Shown one piece after another: positions 59,001 to 64,000 of a DNA stretch of 64,000 nt. The notes below the pieces were generated by a model. That model worked only from the letters and a program-made list of their open reading frames with translations, had not been told where the DNA came from and made no database searches. The stretch comes from Calliopum simillimum. Lineage: Eukaryota > Arthropoda > Insecta > Diptera > Lauxaniidae. The first letter of the stretch is position 1; each line of letters begins with the position of its first letter. A program made the translations under genes and the position numbers. The stretch covers positions 3,744,001 through 3,808,000 of the forward strand of contig OX638370.1 of assembly GCA_951812925.1 (NCBI GenBank), written 5' to 3'.

Positions 59001-61311
59001 CCAAGTAGCTTTATGGCATTTTTTGTGTGGGAATAGCGTACCCCCAACGACAAGACCGGCTGTATTGCAGGCGTCAATGAGAAGCTCTCCATTGTCGTTT
59101 CTCGCACCCAAGCCATGTCTTCCAATCACGTGCTCTAGGTTAAGGTTTTCTGAGCCTACTTTGGCATTCAAATCGCCCATAACCATTATGATGTCGTTCT
59201 TGTGAGCACTGTTTATTGCTGCAGCGAGCTGGCTGTAGAATTCATCTTTGGTTTCTCTCTCTGCCAACTCTGTGGGCGCGTATGCTTGGAAGATGGTAAT
59301 ATTTCTTGCGGGGGTTCGAAATCTGCACCAAATGAGTCTTTCGTTTACAGGTTTCCATTCCATAACTGCCTTTACTGCAGTTCTACTTAACAAAAATCCA
59401 ACTCCATCTCTGTGGATGTCATTTTGCGCTCTACCGGAGTATAGAAATTTTTCGCCGTCAGGAAGTACATATTCGCCGGCACCGTTCCATCTACACTCGC
59501 TTAATCCCAATATCTCAAGGTTGAATTTGTGGAGTTCTCTAACGGCTTGGTGTATTTTGCCTGGATCATTTAGAGTTCGGACATTCCAAGAGCCGATGCG
59601 TGTTCGAGTTTTCATCGAAAGGATTTTAAAATTTTGAGAAACCATATTGGTTCCAGTTATAGGAGAATCATTCCTAACTATGCATGTTTCTTGCACCTCC
59701 AAATCCGATGTGCATGCTGCCGAGGCAGGTGGATTAACCACACTCTGGTGGGTACCACTTGGAGAGTTATTTCCCATCGTTTTTCGATCCATGCTTCATT
59801 AGTATAATCTTCTCGGCATGCTATACACCCTGTATATCTTTTCTTATTTGTACCGCTTAAATCTAGTTGCGAAAACACGTGTGTGCAATTTATTTATTGA
59901 CAGAATTAATGAAAGCAATGCTTGCAATTCAATCAACATTGAATGAATATTTTGTAAGGCAACATATCAATTAAAGTAATTCCAATTGAATGGACTTGCA
60001 TGCATTTTATTTTCTTTCAAGAAAAAGAATATCTGTCTGTCGGAACACAAAGTTATAATCATGGTCACTGCCAACATGACATACATGACAATCGAAATAG
60101 AGTATTTGAACTAACTAAATTGTATTAAACTTGCATATTGTATATTTATATATGTGCAATTCCTCTTCTCTTGACATTTCAAATTTTTTTTTTTTTTTTT
60201 CGTTTTATTTGTGTTACTTAGAAAGTTTAAATTTTAAACGAAAAATCAAAAGTAAATTCAATTTGAAGAATCATAATTACGGTATCCCTTTAAACGTGTA
60301 AATGGCTCGAAAATCTCGTAACTCGCTAGGATTTTGACAACTATAACGAGTTTACGAGGCTTTCGAGGCATTTACACGTTCAAAGGAATACCCTCATCTT
60401 ATTTGCATATACGAACTATAAAAGTATCTTAACTCACATATCAATACAGCGATCCACATTGACGGTTGCTTTAAAACCCAAAATCGCAAAGATCACCACA
60501 CTCGCATAGATGGCCGTGAAAGCATTACACACCGACACCAGCAGTACATCGCGGACGCAATTATTCTTTGGTGTATTATAACTACCAAATGCAATGAGCG
60601 AACCGAATGCCAAACCAAATGAATAAAACACTTGTGTAGCGGCATCCAACCAAACTGTAGGATCAGCTAATTTTTCCACTTTCGGTGTATACATGTGCAT
60701 CAAACCAGCGCTGGCACCACGCAACGTTATGCCACGTATAAAGAAAATTGTCAACACAATGTAGGGAAACAGTGAAGTAAAGTAGACCACCTTCCCAGAA
60801 CTCTGTATACCCTTCATGACGATAAAGAAGACAATAGTCCACGAAAGCAATAGGCATAGAACAATCCACCATTTAAGACCGCCAGGTTCATCCAAGGACG
60901 GTGCCGCATCCAGTGTAGTGCGATACCAAAAGTAAGCAGTCTCCGAGGAACGTTCACATTCTTCTATTTTTGTGCCATTTATGAGCGGACATGATGCCCA
61001 AGGTAAAGGATACTGCAAGTAATAAATAAAATTATGTCTACATGGAATCAAAAATATTTACTAAGTCATAAAATTTACCCGAAAACTATTGAATAAATAA
61101 AAGAAGACCCACGTAATGATCACGTTGTAATAGAGCGCAACGAAAAGCGTCACAATACACGACGATATACCGATGCCTCCTAACCAGGGGTGTATGGTGT
61201 TCCAGACACCAAGCGCGCCCAGTCGCATGCGTTGTCCAATACCCAGTTCAATGAGAAATAATGGTATTCCCTCGAGTATTAACATCACCATGAATGGTAT
61301 CAGGAACGCGC
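43842..61311 (-). CDS. SLC6 transporter (SLC6A15/17-like), 5' end off window
   Basis: Sodium-coupled neurotransmitter or neutral amino-acid symporter of the plasma or vesicle membrane (LeuT fold). Eight minus-strand exons are listed separately; together they cover TM2 to TM12 and a C-terminal tail. The TM6 stretch FYSFGLAFGSLIAFGSYN and the TM8 motif LGLGSQIG point to the B0AT2/NTT4 (SLC6A15/A17) branch rather than the biogenic-amine or GABA branch. In flies, bloated tubules and CG10804 are the relatives to compare; I cannot choose. The start codon and TM1 (the WRFPYLC region) are not found up to 64000. Introns range from 62 nt to 7.3 kb; the large ones owe their size to mobile elements. One exon carries a one-base frameshift. 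Confidence 0.93.
44330..45140 (+). pseudogene. Ty1/copia integrase fragment
   Basis: Lies on the opposite strand to the host gene in its last intron. The integrase catalytic core is recognisable: HTDVCGPM (first Asp), SDRGGEYAS (second Asp) and TPEQNGVAESRN (Glu), followed in another frame by TPYEGWTGCKPS. The pieces are in different frames with stops between them, and no LTR was seen, so it is a decayed partial copy. Confidence 0.85.
45467..46297 (+). mobile_element. Defective mariner element, 831 bp
   Basis: Ends TTGGGTTGGCAACTAAGTAA and TTACTTAGTTGCTAACCCAA, each flanked by TA. Interior remnants of mariner transposase: FGVKEIIDFDRHSTTREIAE, WVPHEL and TGDEKWV..NNVNWKRSW, interrupted by a stop near 45833. 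The central catalytic part is deleted, against about 1.3 kb for a full element. It is inactive but could be mobilised in trans. Confidence 0.92.
46298..48384. other. Intron sequence, nothing recognised
   Basis: AT-rich part of the last transporter intron; a short GGT run lies near 47082-47097. Confidence 0.4.
48385..49572 (-). repeat. 18-bp minisatellite with higher-order repeats
   Basis: About 65 copies of TTTTTCATAATTTTTCGAC (gene strand GTCGAAAAATTATGAAAAA). Variant blocks recur: CATGATATTTTGAC appears near 48510, 48842, 49090 and 49347, each followed by the same order of variant monomers. Spacings are about 330, 250 and 260 bp, the mark of higher-order amplification. Confidence 0.93.
49573..51327. 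other. Intron sequence with a dispersed repeat
   Basis: 49770-50000 resembles the repeat at 18490-18690. The frame 50067-50462 (+, 131 codons) is intact but has no recognisable feature. The rest is AT-rich. Confidence 0.4.
51328..51396 (-). CDS. Transporter 69-nt exon
   Basis: Starts after ATACCAG and ends at the donor GTAAGT. It encodes 23 residues, MMSPDMPPQDSL...GDYN, within the cytoplasmic tail. Both borders are in phase 0, so skipping keeps the frame, which makes it a natural cassette exon. Confidence 0.75.
51397..51918 (-). other. Transporter intron, 522 nt
   Basis: Intron between the TM12 exon and the 69-nt tail exon. AT-rich with no embedded element recognised. Confidence 0.6.
51919..52125 (-). 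CDS. Transporter exon: TM12 and start of tail
   Basis: Acceptor AAATACAG, donor GTAAGT, 69 codons in phase 0. YPNWVMGIALTMILAGVLPM and the following PIVFLMRYFQ form TM12, matching the YPNWAM...PIPVVFVLRH pattern of the SLC6A15/17 branch. The exon ends in NDDDD. Confidence 0.9.
52169..53600. mobile_element. TA-MITE copy filling a transporter intron
   Basis: Same family as 36109-36904: left GGGTGTATCGCATAAGG preceded by TA, long inverted arms of about 400 nt, and a decayed right end near TTTGTTACCTTATCGATTAC. The middle (about 52610-53300) is not shared with the other copies. The element lies 43 nt from the acceptor and 24 nt from the donor of its intron. Confidence 0.85.
52701..52904 (-). other. 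Unidentified open frame in the MITE interior
   Basis: 67 codons ending in a run such as WRNLYDVQTIYVKQRTGKVL. The stretch is less AT-rich than its surroundings and looks protein-like, but I do not recognise it. It may be a captured gene fragment or part of another element. Confidence 0.25.
53625..53787 (-). CDS. Transporter exon: TM11
   Basis: Acceptor CATTTTAG, donor GTAAGT. One base completes an Arg codon, then 54 codons: FTEDIYQMTGYRPGIYW, then TWRYIGPVIMVLILISS and so on for TM11. The order and phase match its neighbours. Confidence 0.92.
53906..54268 (-). CDS. Transporter exon TM8-TM10, with +1 frameshift
   Basis: Acceptor ATCTTTACAG, donor GTAGGT, 363 nt. The phase of the neighbours requires a length of 2 mod 3, so one base is surplus. 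The first part reads AAEGTGLAFIVITQAI, TM8 (LGLGSQIG) and most of TM9 (CFIVGFIF). The rest reads GAGEYWLKMFDSFAGTIG and TM10 in the next frame. The extra base is the T near 54025 in ATCTTCTGTAACAGG. Read as is, translation stops at 53989-53987. Everything else is conserved, so this is either an assembly error or a very young lesion. Confidence 0.92.
54331..54478 (-). CDS. Transporter exon: extracellular loop 4
   Basis: Acceptor TCTCTTAAAG, donor GTGAGC. One base completes Ile, then 49 codons. The sequence is hydrophilic with two N-glycosylation sequons (NAS, NET) and a Cys (EECSLG), as in the long EL4 of the SLC6A15/17 branch. The next intron is only 62 nt. Confidence 0.85.
54479..54786. other. 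Intron flank before the insertion stack
   Basis: AT-rich, with short internal echoes such as ACAGTGCAAAATTT and ACTGTGTTAAAATTT. Confidence 0.4.
54885..55350. mobile_element. Partial copy of the 28480-29390 foldback
   Basis: Shares CGAAACCGACTCAAAA, AACATGTTTTTTGGCCATAA, TTCTTACAAAAATTTTGC and TTTTTCGTAGGTGCCTTGG with the larger element, but lacks the right arm. Confidence 0.75.
55467..55996. mobile_element. 530-bp foldback with ACATAATCCCC hairpins
   Basis: Perfect outer ends GGTGCCGTGACATAATCCCC and its inverse. The arms of about 195 nt are made of alternating GGACATAATCCCCA and its reverse complement, so each arm forms smaller hairpins. The spacer of about 135 nt is GC-rich (GGCGGCCTGCGGCCGC, GGCGGCCTTCGGCCGC) and repeats ACTCCCAAAAAT. 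No protein is encoded. Confidence 0.85.
56652..56658. repeat. Target site duplication ATGCTAT (left)
   Basis: Identical to 59818-59824 on the other side of the RTE element. Confidence 0.8.
56659..59817 (-). mobile_element. Full-length RTE-type non-LTR retrotransposon
   Basis: 3159 nt between 7-bp target duplications ATGCTAT. On its own strand: a 25-nt 5' leader, one uninterrupted 1034-codon frame, a 3' tail of under 30 nt, and a (TACA)n end (56659-56674) instead of poly(A), as usual for RTE-clade elements. It sits inside a TA-MITE inside a transporter intron, in the same orientation as the gene. Confidence 0.93.
56688..59792 (-). CDS. RTE ORF: AP endonuclease + reverse transcriptase
   Basis: A single protein that nicks target DNA and copies the element RNA in place (target-primed reverse transcription). 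Residues about 66-305 form the AP-type endonuclease: GSWNVRTL (Asn70), SECRWNGAGEY (Glu99), QAYAPT, MGDLNAKVG (Asp207, Asn209), NQIDHFCIS (Asp276), GSDHHLL (Asp302, His303). Residues about 590-860 form the reverse transcriptase: LPKKGDLSECRNYRGI, FVDYSTAFDSV (Asp680), GVRQGCLLSPSLF and the catalytic YADD at 780-783. The C-terminus has the RTE-type WIGHTLRK...NPQGSRGRGRPK region. All catalytic residues are present and no stop interrupts the frame, so it may be active or very recently inserted. Such ORFs are often mis-annotated as craniofacial development protein 2. Confidence 0.95.
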   Translation of the reverse strand: MDRKTMGNNSPSGTHQSVVNPPASAACTSDLEVQETCIVRNDSPITGTNMVSQNFKILSMKTRTRIGSWNVRTLNDPGKIHQAVRELHKFNLEILGLSECRWNGAGEYVLPDGEKFLYSGRAQNDIHRDGVGFLLSRTAVKAVMEWKPVNERLIWCRFRTPARNITIFQAYAPTELAERETKDEFYSQLAAAINSAHKNDIIMVMGDLNAKVGSENLNLEHVIGRHGLGARNDNGELLIDACNTAGLVVGGTLFPHKKCHKATWVSPNNTTENQIDHFCISRKWRGSLLDVRVKRAADIGSDHHLLVAVIRLKLAANKRPSEQSVAKKFDVLKLKNDEVRRSFVEELKTVPFDCGGSIETSWRAAKEAFLNSSEKILGFRPSNKKHWMSEETWGLVEKRRSAKKLRDDAKTRAQKNVAEKVFNSLNKEVRRSCRQDKRRMYNDLASEAESAANAQNLRQLYDITRRLSGRKLQQSRPIKDKNGNLLTSADDQLNRWKEYFCDILNPMSTTSLQPESPTTTAAMTRSSSRIQTPPPTIDEIVKAIQSMKNNKAAGIDQITAELLKACPVTSAKILHPVLNKIWSEERLPEDWLHGMLVKLPKKGDLSECRNYRGITLLSVPSKVLTKVLLSRVSEKLDSAIRKQQAGFRRNRSCVDQINTLRIIVEQSCEWRAALQLVFVDYSTAFDSVSRENIWASLQRRGIAAKAINLVRAQYEGFKCSVLHNGLLSPTFTTNSGVRQGCLLSPSLFLIVLDDILDKALNKAKRGIQWNFTEHLEDLDYADDICLLSSKHSDMQSKIEDLVLESQKAGLKINVSKTKSMKLNASNDMTFKAGSDDIGNVDSFTYLGSIISMDGGAKEDINSRIAKAKGAFAQLNKIWSSSVISTKTRVRIFDSNVKSVLLYGCETWLVTEQLTNKLQVFVNKCLRRILKVWWPRTISNAELHQKCKQKAIANEIKLRKWGWIGHTLRKPHSEVCRQALEWNPQGSRGRGRPKTNWKRSLEKEIQESGKSWQEIKVIARDRDKWRDFILALCSS
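59818..59824. repeat. Target site duplication ATGCTAT (right)
   Basis: Matches 56652-56658. Joining the flanks across one copy restores the MITE end TTACCTTATGCTATACACCC. Confidence 0.8.
59833..60280. other. Intron sequence, nothing recognised
   Basis: AT-rich remainder of the 6-kb intron. Confidence 0.4.
60281..60392. repeat. 112-bp palindromic MITE
   Basis: CGTGTAAATGGCTCGAAAAT with CTCGTAACTCG is mirrored by CGAGTTTACGAGGC and TTTCGAGGCATTTACACG, the whole folding on itself. It lies 45 nt into the intron from the donor at 60437. A half copy is at 22920-22966. Confidence 0.8.
60438..61012 (-). CDS. Transporter exon: EL2, TM4-TM7
   Basis: Acceptor TTACTTGCAG, donor GTGAGT, 575 nt. Reads YPLPWASCPLINGT (EL2, glycosylation site NGT), TM4 LKWWIVLCLLLSWTIVFFIV, KGIQSSGKVVYFTSLFPYIV (TM5), then ATQVFYSFGLAFGSLIAFGS with YNTPKNNC (TM6, ion and substrate contacts) and TM7 to GFKATVNVDRC. 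KGIQSSGKV...YFTSLFPY and the TM6 wording are those of SLC6A15/17. Confidence 0.95.
61079..61311 (-). CDS. Transporter exon: TM2-TM3
   Basis: Acceptor TTTACTTTCAG, donor GTAAAT, 233 nt. Begins with two bases that complete a Gly codon, then AFLIPFMVMLILEGIPLF, LIELGIGQRMRLG, then HPWLGGIGISSCIVTLFVAL and YYNVI (TM3). The Gly-Ala-Phe-Leu-Ile-Pro start is the usual SLC6 continuation after WRFPYLC...GGG, so the exon with TM1 must lie upstream. Confidence 0.94.
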
Positions 61312-61596
61312 CTGAAAGTAAAAAACAAAAAAGAAACCGAGATATTAAGCAAATGGATTTAATTCAATTGACTTTAATTGAAACACATAATGTTCTTACA
61401 ATCTGCAATAAAGCGCATTGACATAAAATCAATTTGTGCCAGTCAGTCAGAAGAGGATGTCGAAGATACTTATACATAATTGGATTACACGTTGTTTTAA
61501 TATTTAAAACCAAGTAAAACGTTTTCTGGAATAAGCTGCAAAGTCCAAAAAGGCAATTGCAGGAGACAAAATACGAGTAATACAGATAAATCAAAA
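61312..61596. other. Intron sequence, nothing recognised
   Basis: Start of the intron upstream of the TM2 exon. No exon or repeat seen. Confidence 0.4.
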
Positions 61597-62612
61597 AGTT
61601 GAAAAATTGACAAAAAGTCGAACAATTGACAAAAAGTCGAAAAATCTTCTGTGTGGTTTCAATTACTTTTAATTTCGGAAGCTTTTTGATGAAAATGGTG
61701 AGTCACACCATAAACAATATTAGAATCTTTTTTGTGGAGAATTACAGATTCCACAATTAATATTGATTTGTATTTACGAAAAGTAACCGTTTAGTAAATA
61801 TTCAATAAAATCGATTTTTTTGACTTTTTGCGGTTTTTTAAGAATATTTCCTATTAACGTTGATGTAAATCAAAATTATTTGTAGCACCTGTAATTATCC
61901 ACGAAAGAGATTCCCATACTTTTATCATTCGATTCACGGTTTTCATCAAAAAGCCTGCTAGTCGAAAAATTTTCAAAAAGTCGAAAAATTTTCAAGAAGT
62001 CAAAAAAATCTCAAAAAATTGTCAAAAAGTCAAAAAATTCTCAAAAAGTCGAAAAATTCTCAAAAAGTCAAAAAACTGTCAAAAAACCGAACAATTTTCA
62101 AAAAGTTAATAAATGTGCAAAAAGTCAAGAAATTGCAAAAAGTCGAAAAATGTTCAAAAAGTCAAAAAGTTGAAAAATTGTCAAAAAGTTGAAATAGGTT
62201 AAAAAGTCAAAAAGCTGTCAAAAAGTCGAAAAATTGTAAAAAAAATTGTCAAAAAGTCGAAAAATGTTCAAAAAGTCGAAAAATGTTCAACAAGTCAAAA
62301 AATTGTCAGAAAGTCGAAAATTGTCAAAAAGTTGAAAACAGTTCAAGAAGTCAATAAACTGTCAAAAAGTCGAAAAATTGTAAAAAAGTTAAAAATTGTA
62401 CAAAAAGTCAAAAAATTGTCTAAAAGGCGAAAAATTGTCAAAAAGTTGAAAAAGGTTCAAAAAGTCAAAAAACTGTCAAAAAGTCGAAAAATTGTCAAAA
62501 AGTTAAAAAATGCACAAAAAAATTGTAAAAAAGTACAAAAAATTGTCAAAAAGTCGAAAAAATTTTTAAAGTCGGAAAATGTTCAAAAAGTCAAAAAATT
62601 GTACTTGTTCAA
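61597..62612 (+). repeat. 19-bp minisatellite, interrupted
   Basis: Copies of AAAAAGTCGAAAAATTGTC and close variants from 61597, with a non-repeat gap about 61640-61950, then dense from 61960 to 62612. It shares the GTCGAAAAAT core with the arrays at 11397 and 48385. On the transporter transcript it is the complement of the 48385 array. Confidence 0.9.
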
Positions 62613-64000
62613 ATCAATTATTTTTAGTAAACGCATTATCATAAACAAATACAAAAATCGAAAATTAATTTTGCATTTCCACTACTCCCACAACCTCGCC
62701 AAAATGAGCATCTACGCAAAGTAATGGAATTTTCCTTGGCATTTACTTCGTCTATGAATCATTTGAACGCAAGCCATTCGCTCACCCACCTCATTCAATT
62801 AGCAGCACTAATTAAAGTACACATGAAATCGGAACATTTCCCTTGTACAGATTTTTACTGCTTTTACGCTGCATATGTATGACCGTGGAACTATCAGCCA
62901 ACCAACCAAGCCAACTGCATAACTATTCCGGCGCAAACAACATGCATCCAATTCCATTGCACCTCTGACGTTGTAAAGCAGTAGCAGATATAAAAATAAA
63001 AATGCCACTGATGTGAATGGTGACGAATAAAGAAAAAGCGTCTCCTTTCATACATAGTCGCGATAGAATGCTCGTCGTACTTAGGTTCTATAAACAACTG
63101 ATGCATTTTATTACTTATCCAAGTACATACGTTTAACAATTGTTTGTTTTCATTACATATTTGCGCCTTTTCAACCCCCCAACTCCCAGCATTCCACCAT
63201 TCACCACTGTATTGACTCAGTTTACTTTTAATTTTTCCTCAGCTGATATGTCGATATTTGATTCTGTCGCATGCTCTAATACCCCATACCCCAGACAGAC
63301 GTTGCGCCTTTGAGACGGACACAACAAAAAATAGAATATCGGTGACTGAGTACCTACGTACCTATGTAAGTATGTATCTATTTACTTGCCAACCATTCTA
63401 CCTAACAACGCGACGTACCTTCTCGTATAACACGAATATTTATTAAGCAAGTTCAAGGTGCATCATACGGTATAAGGGGTTTGAGAAGGCTCAACTTCGT
63501 CTATTGCTCAGCTCAGCAAAATTTTATTGCTATTTTTTTTTTTTTTTTTTTCTTTTGAGGGCAAAAGTAAACCGCGTAACATTTAAGCAAAGTTGGCAAA
63601 TTGTTGACTTGGTTCTGTTGTACTCAAATGATTAAACAACACAGTACACCAGTTCACTTAACTTACACCGCGCGTTTGTTGGTTATGCGAAACTTTTAAA
63701 CTTTAACTTCGAACTTAAGACTGCACTGAGAAAAATTCATTCTTTAGATATCTATGAAAATGTATTCATATGAGTTCAAAATTCGTGTAACTTCTAAGGG
63801 GAAGAAAGGCTTCCTTGAAATGCGATGAAACTTTTATTACCCTCCAAGGCTTTCCCAATTCTTAGATTTTCTTCTACCATGGAATTATTGGTCTACCATA
63901 TGTATCATCTACTATAAAATACTGTAAAATTCCGTTAATCTTCACGCCCGTTTGCACCTTCTCATTTTTGGGATATTTTAGCATTTGAGATCTTGTGACA
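62613..64000. other. Upstream transporter intron or flank, no gene seen
   Basis: No SLC6 TM1 exon (WRFPYLC) was found on the minus strand. The open frames at 62808-63139 (-) overlap each other and have no recognisable content. GTACCTACGTACCTATGTAAG-like simple sequence is near 63350. Confidence 0.4.

Larger units (their letters stand above)
54787..59832. mobile_element. TA-MITE copy split by three nested insertions
   Basis: The left end CGCATAAGGTTACGAAGC at 54793 and the right end ATACACCCTG followed by TA at 59833 belong to the family of 36109-36904. Its body resumes at 56000-56651. It is interrupted by a partial foldback (54885-55350), a GC-rich foldback (55467-55996) and the RTE element (56659-59817). 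Confidence 0.8.

Noticed and set aside
58483..59205. 240-codon plus-strand frame
   Set aside because: Antisense shadow of the RTE endonuclease region.
62332..62724. 130-codon Lys-rich frame
   Set aside because: Lies mostly in the 19-bp minisatellite; repetitive KKLSKSRKIVKK-like reading only.
62808..63139. Possible 5' exon of the transporter
   Set aside because: No WRFPYLC-type TM1 sequence in any minus-strand frame, and no fitting donor in phase with 61311.

Overview
The window looks like nuclear DNA of an insect, most likely a fly. It is strongly AT-rich, the coding exons carry introns with GT..AG borders (several only 60-120 nt long), and the repeats (mariner, copia, an RTE-type non-LTR element, many foldback or MITE-like elements) are those of insect chromosomes. 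The species cannot be fixed from the sequence; a tephritid-like fly is a guess.

Only two host genes can be supported, both on the minus strand. (1) PEPCK [GTP], 4097-5984: nearly the whole enzyme lies in one large exon, preceded by a splice acceptor. The first coding codons are missing, and the N-terminus reads like a mitochondrial presequence. (2) An SLC6 sodium-coupled transporter of the SLC6A15/SLC6A17 type, 43842-61311: eight exons run from TM2 to the stop codon; the start and TM1 lie beyond the right edge. Seven exons join in perfect phase. The exon at 53906-54268 has one extra base that breaks the frame between two conserved blocks.

Layout. 1-4000: minisatellite and AT-rich sequence. 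4000-9000: PEPCK, foldback repeats, and a possible untranslated leader near 8620. 9000-43800: about 35 kb with no convincing coding exon, built from minisatellites, TIR and foldback elements (notably a 1.4-kb near-perfect hairpin at 30575-31974), a fragment of the RTE element at 32815-33105, a hexamer microsatellite at 38197, and tandem arrays. 43842-61311: the transporter. Its last intron holds copia and mariner remains and a 1.2-kb minisatellite. Another intron is almost entirely one MITE. The 6-kb intron holds a stack of nested insertions, including a full-length, uninterrupted RTE element with a 7-bp target duplication. 61312-64000: upstream intron with another minisatellite.

Four minisatellite arrays far apart (835, 11397, 48385, 61597) share a core close to TCGAAAAA. 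Two of them lie in introns of the transporter in opposite orientation. The most unusual material is the collection of long inverted-repeat elements and the way they are nested.
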